Assembly: GCA_011799875.1 (NCBI GenBank)
Contig: CM022299.1
Location: 349,352,526-349,416,525, forward strand
Length of the DNA: 64,000 nt
Source of the DNA: Thinopyrum elongatum
Taxonomy: Eukaryota > Streptophyta > Magnoliopsida > Poales > Poaceae
Direction: 5' to 3'
The notes under the pieces were generated by a model. That model did not search any database and was not told the DNA's origin. It saw only the letters and a program-made list of their open reading frames with translations. Made by a program: the position numbers and the translations under genes. Of this stretch, positions 1 through 11,747 are shown one piece after another. The first letter of the stretch is position 1. Every line of letters begins with the position of its first letter.

Positions 1-482
1 ACAGCATTCTTCCATTCATACTTCAGCCTCAACAAAAAAATAGCAGATGTTAAGATCGGCTCCTTGCCGTCGCCATGCACGCAGTTATCCCGTACGTGCC
101 AGCATCTCCAAAGCAGCAACAGAATATTTGCATGCATATCCACAGAAGCCGTGCTTAATAGGACCTGCAGCTAGTCCTCTCCCGTGTACCAGAACTGTTT
201 TTCTGTTGGCATATCCCATTCCTCTCTCATTTTTTGTCTCAGTGCTCTGCTCTTCGTGCAACTAACTACTGCATGATATTCATCCTCTTCCCCAGACCCG
301 CAGATGCCACAAATAGCATCATGGGTGATCGTGCGCCTAAACTTATTTTTCTTTGTAGCCAGGGTGTTTGTGGCTATCCTCCATCCAAAAATTCTCACCT
401 TCGGTGGGACGTCAGCCTTCCAAATGAGGTCCCATATGCTGCGATTATCTGGGTCACCGCCGGCTCAGTCTTTCGGAGGTGC
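1..482 (-). pseudogene. LINE (non-LTR retrotransposon) C-terminal fragment with zf-RVT domain
   Basis: Reading the minus strand from about 482 downward gives the segment WDLIWKADVPPKVRIFGW, then WRIATNTLATKKNKF, then a zinc-binding pattern CGICG followed by EYHAVVSC (C-x2-C then H-x4-C). This is the zf-RVT domain that follows the reverse transcriptase of plant LINEs and LINE-derived RNase H-like proteins. The frame hits TAG at 171-173. Beyond it the same frame keeps family-like sequence (LLLLWRCWHVRDNCVHG), so the stop is an internal lesion, not a real end. The reverse transcriptase itself would lie to the right on this strand but is absent, so the copy is truncated there. The window edge cuts the other side. 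The domain call is solid; autonomous function is excluded. Confidence 0.8.
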
Positions 483-3400
483 TCGTAGGGGTAGTGTGTG
501 CGTTCATAGGGATGAGTGTATGCACGTGTATATGTATATGAGCGCGATTGGGTTCTTCACCCCTTTCTTCTATATATAATATGTGACTAGTAGAACGCCC
601 GTGCGTTGCTACGGGCTACAATGCATATAAATGAATCAAACAAATGATTAAGATCGTCTTCAAGGTCGAAGCTCATTTCTTTCCTCATACATCCGAGCAT
701 TTTCGGACATCAAACGGCCGTCCAATAAGCTTCCAAAAATTCAACCGTCTCAACGGTCCGGGCTTCCCAAATCCAAACCATATATGAGGGAGAAAAATGG
801 TTGTCCAGACCATCGACCATGTTATGTCCAAGACACGGGCCCAACACAAAAACCCCACCCCCACGACACACCATTCCCTTTTCCTGCCGGACCCTTCCCT
901 CTCCCTTGGTTTCCCGCCATAGCGGGACATTTCTTGCTAGAGCCCTCTCCTTTAAAACCGGATCTCTCCTTCACCATGGCGCCCTCTCTTCTTTACAACG
1001 TACTTCCCTACGGACCGGCAAGGAGGAGTCCCCCGCCAAGCGTCCTGCTCTCCACCCTGATCCGCTACAACCATCAAGGGGGAGCCGCCCGTGACCCCCC
1101 CCCCCCCCCCCCCCGGCCCCCGCCAAAATTGTAATCTCGACAGTGAAAAACACATTTTCTAAAAGCCTAATCTCAACAGTGAAAAACATCAGAAAAGGAT
1201 TTAGGTGTGCACACAGCTTAATTTGTCCTAGCAAATCTATAACACCAGTAGTTTTCAAATCATATTTTGTTTAGATTGGCACTAAACCTTATACTAAAAA
1301 TGTCAAACTAAATAGGAACTCAGACGTATGTACGTGCGTTCGTATGCACAAAATGCAAGTAAATGAATCAATCAGTTTATCCAAAGACATGCCTAACGTA
1401 TGCCCTCTTTATCAATTTGTTTAGTAAATACTATGGGATCGGTCGCCAGAATAGTTGTTGTGCCAACCGAATTCCATGTGTGTGTTCTTCCTCTCTTCTT
1501 CGTCCTCCTCCTCCTGCTCCCGCGAGCCACCCTCTTGACGCCGGCCTAACCATTATCTTCTTCCTCTCCTTCGGCCTCCTCCTCCCGCTCCGCCGGCCTA
1601 ACTATAGTCCCCTGTATTCTTTGAGCCGATATCGAGGCTCATCAGCCGAGGCCGATGGTCATCGTGACTTCATATTATAGAGTTGTAGATGTCCTTAACA
1701 TGACTGAAATTGATTGACCCTTGGCAGAACTGCCCTTAATATTTTGGGAGGACTAATGGTTTCGGTCCGTTCCTTTAGCCACTCAGTTTTTGGGACTTGT
1801 ACTACATAGTTAATGAGCAAGGCAAGACTGGTTGATATCTGGGATGCCAATGGATTTGGCCCGGTAGGAGCAGCAACGATGAGTTGATGCAATGGTGGCA
1901 TGCGTTGGAAAATGTTGCTCAGATCGTTGTAAGGACCAGATTGTTTGGCAATATATGAGGCTAAGTGTTGATCACTCTTCTGAACTTTGTACGAGACCTG
2001 AACTGTTTAGTGTAGAGTGCAAGTAACACCTTATTTTCTTTTCATGGGGTCTCTCCTCTCAACCCTCAGCTCTCCTAGATTAGATGATGAAGCTCTCATT
2101 GTTGCAATGGTGGTTTCTGCTACTAATCGAACAGAGGGGCCATCACATTTGCGCTCCTCTTAAGTCCTGCACTTCTTCTCGAGCTCTGCTCTATGCCTAT
2201 TATCACATAGGGGCATCTCTAACAGAAGCCCTAGAAGGCTTTAACTCTTATTCAAAAGATTCTTTTTAAGGAGTTCAACCCTTGTCTAACCTAATCCGAA
2301 TACATTCAACTACCAAAAACTTCAGAAGTGTCGTTTGATGCTTCAGTTTCTCGAGGATAAAAGACCTTCAAGCTTGTCCAGACCAGGGCAGCGCTCGACC
2401 AAACCGCAGCTTCATTCTTCATCTCCATTTCTCAAGTGTAGGCTGGGAGCTATCTAGCCGTGTACTTGATTTAGACACCATAACTGTGGCATGCAATTGA
2501 TCCAAGAGACCACAAACCAATTCAGTAATCTCTATCGAAAGAGCATAAGCACGCAGAATAGAACCAACCCTACCCGACAGTTTTCTAGTCGTACCCAGTC
2601 CTCAAATGCTTGCTTTTCAGGAACGAACTTTCAGATCCTAAAACCCAAATGCTTTTCAACTTGTTGATGTGTCGAGGTGTCATATTTTCCCAGAACTATT
2701 CACAATGTCTGCATGACATTGCGCAAATCTGGCGATGAGGCGTTGTTGAGACCTTACGGAGAAGAAATCATTTTGAAGCATTACAGAGAACAGTCGATAT
2801 TAGCCACCATTTTAATCGGCGACGTATAACAGATAACAATTCGCACCGACGGGTGGACAAGCCATGTCGTGCATCAGTCTGATAATCACTAAACTACACG
2901 GTGCTTTCTGCCTGAAAGAAAGTGTACCATAGCAACGACTTCACCCTACACATTGCGTTCCGTTATAAAATTACACCCCAATGCCATGATATTCACAAGA
3001 ACAACATGTACACACAAATACAACTAACTGAACAATGGTATACACCAACTAAAATCACATTGATTTTATTTGGTCAGAAGCACCACCAGTTCATCAGACT
3101 TTGTGGAAACATTATGTGGCCAAACAGAACATAGTTCGTATGTCACTGTGCATGCAACCAAATGAATGACGGTATATTGAAAGAGGAACAGAAAAGAGGA
3201 TCCTGGCTATTACATGCATGTAAGACTCAACAAAGAATCGAAGAACAAATCATTTGCAGCCAACCATTATTACATCAGAGATATCTTGGCTAGCAACCTC
3301 TAACAAACAAAAGAGCCATCACAATTCATTACAACATCAACAACAATTCATATTGCACTCCAATAATCAAAAGATAATATATACATAAGAATAAGCACGT

Positions 3401-3565
3401 ACACCATACCTATAGTGAATGCCATTTGAATTAACCCATAGATCCATTTGAATAACACATCGAGGCTCATGAACAAGCGCGAGCAAAACCAATATATGAC
3501 AGAGTAAAAGAATCATGCCACATATTTCAACGATATTGCATAGGAGAGCGAGAGGAACATACCTC
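483..3565. other. Intergenic, no supported gene
   Basis: No ORF here has a recognisable domain. Notable simple features are a 20-nt C tract (1095-1114) and a 21-bp direct repeat differing at one base (1132-1152 and 1168-1188, TAATCTCRACAGTGAAAAACA). A MITE-like start, GGGGCATCTCTAACAG, appears near 2208, but no matching end was found. Confidence 0.5.
597..616. repeat. Short hairpin motif common at grass transposon ends
   Basis: GCCCGTGCGTTGCTACGGGC has 6-bp arms (GCCCGT/ACGGGC) around an 8-nt loop. I recall very similar motifs recurring near termini of repetitive grass DNA, but I cannot assign a family. No flanking duplication was found. Confidence 0.35.
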
Positions 3566-3580
3566 TCCGCGGCTTGCCAA

Positions 3581-3814
3581 TCAATTATAGACGCAACTCT
3601 CGTCCATCTGCATGTTCTCGATCCAAAGAGTCTTGGCCTCGTTGGTTCTTGCGAGTACCTGCGTTAGGGAAGCAACCCCGCCTACTATGCGGCCTACCGA
3701 GGCGGTTACTCCTGCCCATAGGCCCCCAAATGAGGCGGGAAGGCTGGCCCGCTTAGGCATCGGGGCGATGGCGGTAAAGCAGGGGCAGGAAGCGCTCCGG
3801 AGCAAGAAATCCAT
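3581..3814 (-). CDS. Unrecognised small ORF, 77 codons
   Basis: An ATG-initiated minus-strand ORF of 77 codons reads MDFLLRSASCPCFTAIAPMP at its start and EAKTLWIENMQMDESCVYN at its end. It contains a Gly/Ala/Val-rich middle and no domain that I know. A possible splice donor (GAG|GTATGT on the minus strand near 3560) lies just after the stop, so this could be a first exon or UTR of a transcript. It sits in a local rise of GC content. There is no strong support for translation. Confidence 0.2.
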   Translation of the reverse strand: MDFLLRSASCPCFTAIAPMPKRASLPASFGGLWAGVTASVGRIVGGVASLTQVLARTNEAKTLWIENMQMDESCVYN

Positions 3815-4691
3815 TCTTTCAATTTAAAATCATTTTCACCTTATATTTTTTACAGCATTCTCTTCGACAAGTTTCGGCAGCCTACAATTTTATTCTTGCA
3901 ATAGAAAACAAAGAACGATTGTAGAGAAAAAAGAATCTTGTTTCTTTACCTCTTTCTGTTACTTCGCTCACTGGAAGCTACACACCTGTTGTTTTGGCTG
4001 TGTCAGTATATCATGAGGAACATTAACTGCCTAGGAAACTTCATGTTTCTTTCTCTTTCATCTGAGACAAAAAAAATCAATAGAATCAATCTATCTGTAT
4101 ACTACTTGTAGGTAATTTCCTACTCCATGCTTTTGAAATCCTGAACGCTTGCAAGGTAGTCTATTTGTTTTCAGAAATGTGCAGCTAGGCAGGTGATCAA
4201 TCTCTAATTGCTTATAACCCAACCTGATTAAAAAGCAAGTTCCTGATTTTTTTCCCAAAGTGCTAGATACAGTTGACACAGAATAACAAACTTTAAATCA
4301 AAAAAACATTGCAATTTAGGAAGATAAGCATGACTTGAGTTTCCTTGTTAGAACAAATGTTCACAACATCATTATTTCGAGCGGCACACTAATTTTTGCC
4401 CTTTATTTGAGTTTGATTTCACATGAAGGGTAGGTCCTCCAAGATTTACATATTGCAGTTCTTTAACAAAATTTACAAGTAATCAAACTGCAACAAAATT
4501 TCATCCCTACTGATCGAGGGTTATCAAATACTCCTCCACCTCCACCTTTTCCTTAGTAGTAACACTGATATTTTCCTTAGCAGCACCAACAAAAATTCAT
4601 CCCCACTGATATTTTCCTTAGCAGTAACACGGATCCTCCTCCTCTATCTTTTCATTAGCAATAATAACACAACCACTAAAAAAGCAAGCAA

Positions 4692-5268
4692 TCACCTCAT
4701 CCATGAGAGAAAAGGAGAATGTCCTCTGAAGCTCCAGTATTTACAAAGTTCACTAAATTGCATCAAATCCACTAGTTTCTCTGGATTCTCTGGACGGGGA
4801 AGATAGCAGTAGGAGAAGGGTTCGCGACCAAAGGGCCCTGATCGTCGGCATCGGCCACCGCTCATTGGAGACGACCACCGCGTCGGACCCCACCGCTGGT
4901 ATCCGCTCCATGGTCGATGTCGTCCTCCGGCGTTGGGCACACGCAGGCAGCTCACGGAGGAGGGGAGGCGACGGTGATGGATTGAGGAGGAGGACGGAGA
5001 CGACGTGAGGAGGAGGCCATCGCAGCCTCGCCTGGGAGGCACTGCGTCGGCCTGAGGTGGAGAGCCGGATCAGGTGGCTCGCAAAGGAAGGGCGTCGGCG
5101 TCCCACACGGGGCGGCCAACAGTGACCCATGCGACGACGATCTCGATCTGCATGAATCCGGCTCCGGGGACCTCTATCTGGCAGTCGTCGGGCAAGGGGG
5201 CAAGCCGGGGTGGTCCTCATCGTCTGGGCGCCGATGCATGCGGATGGGAGATGGTCGAGCCTATTCAT
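4692..5268 (-). other. GC-rich segment with overlapping minus-strand ORFs, possibly a 5' exon/UTR
   Basis: GC content rises sharply between about 4800 and 5260 against an AT-rich background. This opens two overlapping minus-strand reading frames (171 and 116 codons) made of Arg/Pro/Ser-rich low-complexity sequence. No domain is visible and the two frames compete, so neither is called as protein. Such GC islands in grasses often mark first exons or 5' UTRs, but no continuation was found downstream. 3815-4691 shows nothing else. Confidence 0.25.
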
Positions 5269-5376
5269 GAATATATCGTTGAAAAACTCTGCAGGGCCGG
5301 CGACCTCTTTCGTTCCGAAAATATCGGTCGGGCTAGTGATTTCCTTCGTTCCGAATTTTTTTTTGTTTTCTAAAAC

Positions 5377-5675
5377 AAATTAAATTGCACTATTGAGAGG
5401 GATCGATTGATTTAGATAATTTAGGAAAGTTAGATACGTAATTTTTTATATGTTAGAAAAGTATTGGTTTGTAATAAAAGAGAGGGATCGGTTGACCTGG
5501 ATCAGTTAGGAAAGTTAATTAAAATTTGTTATTTGTTTCCTCAAAATCTGTTATTTATTTTCTAAAATAAATTGCACTAATGAGAGGGATCGATTGATTT
5601 GGATAAGTTAGGAAAGTTAGATCTGTGAATTTTTATATGTTAGGAAAATGTTGGTTTGTAATAAAAGAGTGGAGA
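5377..5675. repeat. AT-rich imperfect direct repeat, about 190-bp period
   Basis: A segment containing GAGAGGGATCGATTGATTT, GGAAAGTTAGAT and TTGGTTTGTAATAAAAGAG occurs at about 5377-5483 and again at about 5566-5672. A partial middle copy (AGAGGGATCGGTTGACCTGG) lies near 5482-5520. Intergenic and non-coding. Confidence 0.7.
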
Positions 5676-6180
5676 TAAAAATAAACCGATGGATAAGAAA
5701 ACCATTGTGGGAGTGGGTGGTGGGACAAAACAAAACCGGACCAAAATAAATCATGAGACGAGACTATCAACTGAGACATTAGGAGTAGAGATACGCACGC
5801 TATGCGTATTAGGGAAGAAAAAAGAGTTTTTAGGGATTTTGTTCGAGGGAAAAAGTGTTAGGGATTTGTGTAGCTAAAATGTGTGTATACTATCGGAGAT
5901 GCTCTTAGCACCGACCGAGCGACCCACTAGTCAGTTCTCTTTCTCCCCCATCTCACCGAACTTCTTCGAGAAAAACCCAGGAGCAGGGGCGCGTACGCCG
6001 CCGCCGCCGCCATATCCTTCTCGTCCTCATCCGGCCTCCCGAGACCCGGAGCCCAAGATCCGGCAACCTCGCGCCTGGATCTTGCAGCTCGGCCCGTGCT
6101 CCTTCCTCTCCTCCCAGGCATACGGCGCCTCGTGCTCGTCATCCACGACGCACCGGTCGCTCGTCTTCCGCACTGCACGG

Positions 6181-6280
6181 GTAGGGGCGCATCTAGCCTG
6201 GTCATAGGGGTCAACCCTACCTAGCGCCTGGTGCTTGAACAAGAGTCTGACTCCAGATTTGTTTTTCCGGCGTGTTGCAG
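6181..6280 (+). other. Possible 5' UTR intron of the F-box gene
   Basis: CACGG|GTAGGGG at 6181 and a pyrimidine/G-rich tract ending TTGCAG at 6280 would delimit a 100-nt intron upstream of the start codon. This rests on splice-site appearance only. It would remove an in-frame region lacking an ATG. Confidence 0.25.
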
Positions 6281-6332
6281 TGTTAGCCCCGGGTCAAAGA
6301 GACGCTTCGCGGCTGCCCCCAAATCCCCCACC

Positions 6333-7529
6333 ATGCCCCGTGCTCGCAGGCCTCGCCGTGAATGGTCGGACGGCGTCCCGCCCGAGCTTCTTGGCGTCAT
6401 CTTCCTCGACCTGGCCTGCCTCGCCGACCGTGTCTGCTTCGCTGCCGTCTGCCGCGCGTGGCGCTCTGTGGCGCGGGCTGTTGGCGCCCCGCCGGCGCCG
6501 CGCCAGCTCCCGTGGCTCCTTCTCCCGTCCCCCGACAAGCCCTCTTTCTTCAGCCTCCACTCGGGGGCCAAACGCCGCCTACGCCTCCCGGAGAGCATCC
6601 GCGGCGCGCGCTTATGTGGCTCCCATGATGGCGGTTGGGTCGCTCTAGCCTTCGAGCAGTGGCGAGGGTATGCGGCCGTCAACCTCCTCTCTGGCGCGAC
6701 GGTTCTTCTCCCCGACAGGCTCAGGACTGCCCACCCGCTCGCTCCCCAGGCGAACACCTCCTGCGAGCACCACATGGTCATCCGCACCATCACCTTCTCG
6801 GGGTCACCCTCAGCAGAAGACTGCCTTGCCGCCGCGCATGTCTCCAGCGCCTCTAACATCGCGTTCTGGCGGCCCGGAATGAACGGGCACTGGATCACTT
6901 GCGGTGTCGCGGTCGCTCTGGACGTGATCCAGGACATCATCTATTACGAGAATGGGCTGAAGCAAGGTTTCCATGTCCTGTCAAATACAGAGGACATCGT
7001 GGTGTACACGCCCAACAGCGTCGAGGGCGCCAATCTGGTGATGTCCCGTTCCTCCTACCAGGTCCAGAAGCGCGCTGATTACAGGCCTGATAATCTTAGG
7101 CGCAAGTCACGCACAGTGTCCCGCTATCTGGTGGAGTCCCGCGGGAAATTGCTAATGGTCCTGCGGCTTGCCAGGCGTGGCAAGCATGGGTTCAGAATCT
7201 TTGAGATGAACCTTGCGGTTGCTCCCGCTGGGGGCTCTGATGCTTCTTGGGTGGAGCTCCACTCGCTTCCTGGTCGGGTGCTCTTGCTTGGTCGAGGCTG
7301 CTCTAGGGCCATTGAGGTGTCTCAGTTCAACAGGCTCCAACTGGGTAGCATCTATTACTTGGACGATACTAGCTTCGACGTATCCTTGGCGTTAAGCAGT
7401 GGGAGTAAGTATTCCAGCACTGACATGGGTGTTTATGGTCGCAAAACACTAAATAGGGCGCGTAGTGTACGGCGCTTTCCGCGTAAATTTACTTCAGAGG
7501 GCTCTCCACCAATCTGGTTTATGCCCTGA
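6333..7529 (+). CDS. F-box protein with DUF295 domain
   Basis: The CDS is uninterrupted and encodes 398 aa. Residues about 11-45 form an F-box (W-S-D-G-V-P-P-E-L-L-G, then VCFAAVCRAWRSVAR), the segment that docks on SKP1 in SCF ubiquitin ligases. Residues about 90 onward match DUF295: GGWVALAFEQWRGYAAVNLL near the middle, YLVESRGKLLMVLRL and a W-V-E-L-H-S-L-P-G-R-V-L-L-L-G-R-G block later, and a typical end EGSPPIWFMP. The start is the ATG at 6333, which has a strong CCACC context; the open frame extends further upstream but has no other ATG there. The C-terminal half presumably recognises a target, but none can be named from sequence. F-box/DUF295 genes form large, fast-evolving grass families and many are weakly expressed. 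It is the only intact host gene seen. Possible poly(A) signal AATAAG near 7622. Confidence 0.9.
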   Translation: MPRARRPRREWSDGVPPELLGVIFLDLACLADRVCFAAVCRAWRSVARAVGAPPAPRQLPWLLLPSPDKPSFFSLHSGAKRRLRLPESIRGARLCGSHDGGWVALAFEQWRGYAAVNLLSGATVLLPDRLRTAHPLAPQANTSCEHHMVIRTITFSGSPSAEDCLAAAHVSSASNIAFWRPGMNGHWITCGVAVALDVIQDIIYYENGLKQGFHVLSNTEDIVVYTPNSVEGANLVMSRSSYQVQKRADYRPDNLRRKSRTVSRYLVESRGKLLMVLRLARRGKHGFRIFEMNLAVAPAGGSDASWVELHSLPGRVLLLGRGCSRAIEVSQFNRLQLGSIYYLDDTSFDVSLALSSGSKYSSTDMGVYGRKTLNRARSVRRFPRKFTSEGSPPIWFMP

Positions 7530-7718
7530 CTCAGTGTGCAGTTTGGGGGAATTTAGCAAGCCTGTCTAGTATCCTTGCAATTTTTGCAGTATGCTAAAAG
7601 ATGCTAGGCACTGTATATCAGAAATAAGAAAGTAGATTCCTGTGAACAAATGTATGACATGCTGGAAGCATCAATCAATCATATTTTGTGTCACCCGAAC
7701 CTTGTTAGAGCTTGTTTA

Positions 7719-8657
7719 TTCCCTTTTGTGGAACCCCAATCTAGCGTCGAATTTTGTGATAATTGTGCTTGGTTGTGTCATTTAGCAAACGAAACACTTC
7801 TCCATGAGCGCGCCGTAGCCTATGAGGCGTCTCAGAGCACCGTGATCCAAACAGGGCATGCAGTTCCCCGACGATACTGTTGGTGGAGAATGGGAACAAT
7901 TACCCATGCCTTGATATTAGCTCGTACTCGGGGTGCAAGGTCCCTCATGATGTGTTAATGGAAATCATGAGCTAGGTAGAAATGTTCTGATATCCTCTGC
8001 AATCTTGTTTATATTATGTTGTTTTCAAATACTCCCTCTGTCCCAAAATAAGTGTCTCAACTTTGTACTAACTTTAGTACAAAGTTGCACTAAGCTTGAG
8101 ACACTTATTTTGGAACGGAGGGAGTATGATTGTTATGCAGTTATGCCAATGGAAATTTTATTCACTATGGCTGGACGAACCAATGATTTAGTAGTTTTTT
8201 TGCAGCTCGAATCATCATTCTACAGAAGTTAACAGTCCTTATTCTGGATTACACGAGATGAAGCTTAAATTCATGCATATTTTGTCAATCTTTTGTGATA
8301 ATTTAGTCCCACTATCAAATAGACTTCTTTTGAAGCTAAGATAGGTGATGAAATTCTGCATTTTTAAGGAAGAAATTGAAGTGAATCCACTAGTCACAGC
8401 ACAACTAGAAGAATGACCAATTAGTAGTCCATGCAGGATTTATATATCCAGAGACCAGAGTATTCCATTGTTACAATTTGCAGTCACAGCTTAGGTAGGA
8501 ATGGCGGCTTTCTAGCTTTAGATAGCCCCTACTTTTTTTTGAGGGAAAACATAGATAGGACCTAATTGATCTGTATGTATAGCATTGTTAACACACTTTA
8601 GCTGCTTCATTATTCTTTCTGTACTACGACCCAGACCCACCAAGTAAAATCACTATG
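7719..8657. repeat. Local tandem duplication, copy 1
   Basis: Starts TTCCCTTTTGTGGAACCCC and ends at AAAATCACTATG, immediately abutting copy 2. Differs from copy 2 by point changes, an extra stretch of about 28 bp near 7928 and a MITE insertion. It lies in the 3' flank of the F-box gene and is non-coding. Confidence 0.9.
8032..8124. mobile_element. Stowaway-type MITE (Tc1/mariner), 93 bp
   Basis: Terminal inverted repeats CTCCCTCTGTCCCAAAATAA and its near complement ending CGGAGGGAG, flanked by TA on each side (8030-8031, 8125-8126). The second copy of the local duplication has the empty site with a single TA (CAAATATGATTG near 8940), which proves insertion after, or excision from, one duplicate. 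Confidence 0.95.
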
Positions 8658-9469
8658 TTCCCTTTTGTGGAACCCCAATCTAGCGTCGAATTTTGTGATA
8701 ATTGTGCTTGGTTGTGTCATTTAGCAAACGAAACACTTCTCCACGACCGGGCCGTAGCCTATGAGGCGTCTCAGGGCACCGTGATCCAAACAGGGGATGC
8801 AGTTCCCGGATGATGCTATTGGTGGAGAATGGGAACAATTACCCATATGCCTTGATATTAGCTCGTTAATGGAAATCATGAGCTAGGTAGAAATGTTCTG
8901 ATATCCTCTGCAATCTTGTTTATATTATGTTGTTTCCAAATATGATTGTTATGCAGTTATGCCAATGGAAATTTTATTCACTATGGTTGGAGGAACCAAT
9001 GATTTAGTAGTTTTTTGTTGCAGCTCGAATCATCATTCTACAGATGTTACAGTCCTTATTCTGGATTACACTAGATGAAGTTTAAATTCATGCATATTTT
9101 GTCAATCTTTTATGATAATTTAGTCCCACTATCAAATAGACTTCCTTTGAAGCTAAGATAGGTGATAAAATTCTGCATTTTTAAGGAAGAAATTGAAGTG
9201 AATCCACTATTCACAGCACAACTAGAAGAATCACCAATTTGTAGTCCATGCAGGATTTACATATCCAGAGTATCCCATTGTTACAATTTGTGGTCACAGC
9301 TTAGTTTGGAATGATGGCTATCTAGCTTTAGATAGCCCCTACTTTTTTTCGAGGGAAAACATAGATAGCTCCTAATTGATCTGTATATATAACATTGTTA
9401 ACACACTCTAGCTGCTTCATTATTCTTTCTGTACTTCCACTACCCAGACCCATCAAGTAAAATTACTAT
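8658..9469. repeat. Local tandem duplication, copy 2
   Basis: Direct repeat of 7719-8657 lacking the MITE and about 28 bp near the CTCGTACTCGG stretch of copy 1. Shared landmarks include GATATCCTCTGCAATCTTG and AAGGAAGAAATTGAAGTGAA. Non-coding. 9470-9937 shows nothing further. Confidence 0.9.
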
Positions 9470-9937
9470 CATCCAACTGGTTCAGAGACCTGTAGAGCAG
9501 GCACCGTGGCCTCAGATCTCAGCTACCATGTTTCTAGTGCAATCGATTTGGCAAACTCGTTAGGCTAGACTAGTTAAGTATTGCAATTCCAGATTTCCTC
9601 ATTCTCTCTCCTTATAAAGCTTGCGATAAGCATGGCTATTGTACCTGGCCTTGCATAGTTATGCATGATTAATTTGTTCCAATAGTGATTAAATTCCACT
9701 AGGCGAACCTGTTAATATTGAAGTATGTTGTTGGTATTCGCGCATTTACGAAACCAAGTGATCCTTTTTTCTGATGATCTTGTACACCAGACGTTCTTTG
9801 TCCAGACGCTGATGATGTTTCAGACGCCTCTCTCTTCAGATTTCAGAGAGATGTTTTGGCCGGGGCATTTGAGAGGCATGGTAGCTATTCAGCTTGATGA
9901 GCAGTATGCGGCCGTTTTTCAGAACTTGAGTTCTGTG

Positions 9938-10171
9938 TGTCCGTCGGCTTGCCTTCGGATTCTTCTCCAGTCTCGTCGTCTGCGTCGCTACTGTTGTGAC
10001 TGCAGGGGATGTTGAGTATATTGATTAGATTGGAAACATAGGATAAACTAGGAAATATTCTGGCTTGTCTTAGTATTCCAAGTAGATCATATACTCCTAT
10101 ATATATGCCCACGAGGCTCAAGCAATACATCCATCATATTCCGTCAATCCCTCTCTCTCTCTCTTCTATTA
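9938..10171 (+). repeat. Left LTR of the small copia-like element
   Basis: Starts TGTCCGTCGGCTTGCC and ends TTCTATTA (CA mutated to TA). Contains CTATATATATGCCC as a likely TATA region. Confidence 0.88.
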
Positions 10172-10899
10172 TGGTATCAGCCTAACCGGTTTAAACCCTA
10201 GCCGCCGCCCATCGCTTCCGCCCTGCGCGTCGTCCCTGGGGCAGTCGGCCTCCATGACTGCCGCCGGAGGCCGCGCTGCCCGTACCTATGGTTCGTCCGC
10301 CGGTCGTGTTGACCGGCTGCCCTAAGAAGTCTTTTTCTCGATCTCTTGATTCGGGTTTTTCTCTCTCCCGCCAGTCACCTTGATCGGCGTTTTCTTTTTT
10401 ATTTTCTGATCTAAACCAGATTGGTTTGCATCGCCTGCTGCCGTCGTCGACTGGATCGCGCCTCTACTTCGACAACGGATCAAGATCAGTTGCTGCATGG
10501 CACCCCGGCTTGGACGCATGCAACAGCGTCATGTGTGCTGATGCGGCGGCTCCTCGCGCCGTCGCGCGTGGCTACCACGTGGTGTGGTCGCCCGCTCGAG
10601 CCTGGCACAGGGCCACGCCCATCCACACCGTTGGTGCATCCCGTGTGCAAGTCTTGCTACTTGTGCATGTGCGGGTGTGCTCGGGGTGTGCATGCATGCA
10701 TCGTACCACCACGCCGAATCCCGTCTGGCCGTACTCATGCGGTCACGCCGAGCAGCTTTCGTTGACCCCGCGAGCAATCGACTTTATCACTCGAAAGCAC
10801 GCGATCCGCTCCGTCTTCGTCATGCGTTCGGTCTGATCAACCGCACGTGCGTGTATCATCGTCAAGAACAGCGCGTCCCTACACCGATTGAGCATCGGG

Positions 10900-11345
10900 C
10901 TGTCGCTGCCTCGTCCCGTCGGGCTGCCGCTGTCTCGCCCCGTCGGGCCGCAGCGCCGCCGCCCCGTGGTTTCCCTCGCGACTGCATCGACCTGCGTGTT
11001 GCCGCTGCGTCGCCCCTTCGGGCCGTAGTGTCGCGGCCCGCGGTCTACTGCCGCCTGAGACCGTCCTATCCAGATCGTCTCCGTGGCTGCACCGACCCTC
11101 GTGCTGCCGCTGTGTCGTCCCGTCGAGATCCATAGTGAGCGTGGCACGTGGTCTCCGCCGCCGCCTGAGGCCGTCCCCGCGGCTGCACTGACTTGCGCGC
11201 CGCCGCTGCGTCGCCCCTTCGGGCCGTAGCGCCGCGGTCCGTGGTTCCCGCCGCCGCCCCGAGGTCTTCCCGCCGCCGCCCCCGACCCGCCTGCTGCCGC
11301 TGCGTCGCCCCTTCGGGCCGTAGCGCCGCGGCCCGCGGTCCACTC
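10900..11345. repeat. GC-rich internal repeats of the small copia-like element
   Basis: GCTGCGTCGCCCCTTCGGGC recurs around 11003, 11206 and 11296, with diverged copies from about 10905 (CGTCCCGTCGGGCTGCC). High GC and the repeat period keep long frames open on both strands, for example minus 10743-11414; these are not credible genes. Confidence 0.8.
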
Positions 11346-11747
11346 CGCCGTCCCCGCGCGTTGACTTCTCGCGTGGTTTGCGCCGCGCCGCCTCCCTTGG
11401 CGCCGGAACACCACCGTCCGTGCCGGTCTTCGTCACGCTGACGGGTTCCTCGCCTACTTCGAGCATCGCCGCCGCGCTCCTAACCTGTCCGTCGCCGCCG
11501 CTCTTCTTTGGCCAGCGCCGCCGCTACCCTCATAGCCGCCGCCGCCGCCCGACCACCTCGTTCGTCTTCGTCCAGCACCAGCCCGTCGCCAGCGTCGCCG
11601 TCATCTACCCCGACCACTTCATCTACTCTGACAACCGCAGGCGACATTGGCCCCGCGCCAATTGACGCCGCAACCGTCGTCGAGTTCTTCTCTGTTGGCC
11701 ACTCCGACTTCTCCGACATGGCGTACAGCTCGTGCAGGTCCCTCGTC

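Noticed and set aside
4753..5268. 171-codon minus-strand ORF as a gene
   Set aside because: Overlaps a competing frame, low complexity, no domain or continuation; only listed as a GC-rich segment.
6231..6332. Upstream extension of the F-box ORF
   Set aside because: It begins with GTG and contains no ATG; the first ATG with good context is 6333.
7650..7958. 102-codon ORF downstream of the F-box gene
   Set aside because: The sister copy of the duplication does not preserve the frame and there is no domain.
9938..10171. LTR starting at TGTTGAG (10010), implying a tandem array of elements
   Set aside because: Homology extends left to 9938, both repeats are then 234 bp, and the flanking CTGTG duplication and purine tract fit that boundary exactly.
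10584..11414. Long ORFs on both strands (183, 195 and 223 codons)
   Set aside because: They are products of GC-rich tandem repeats inside an LTR element; no domain, and both strands are equally open.
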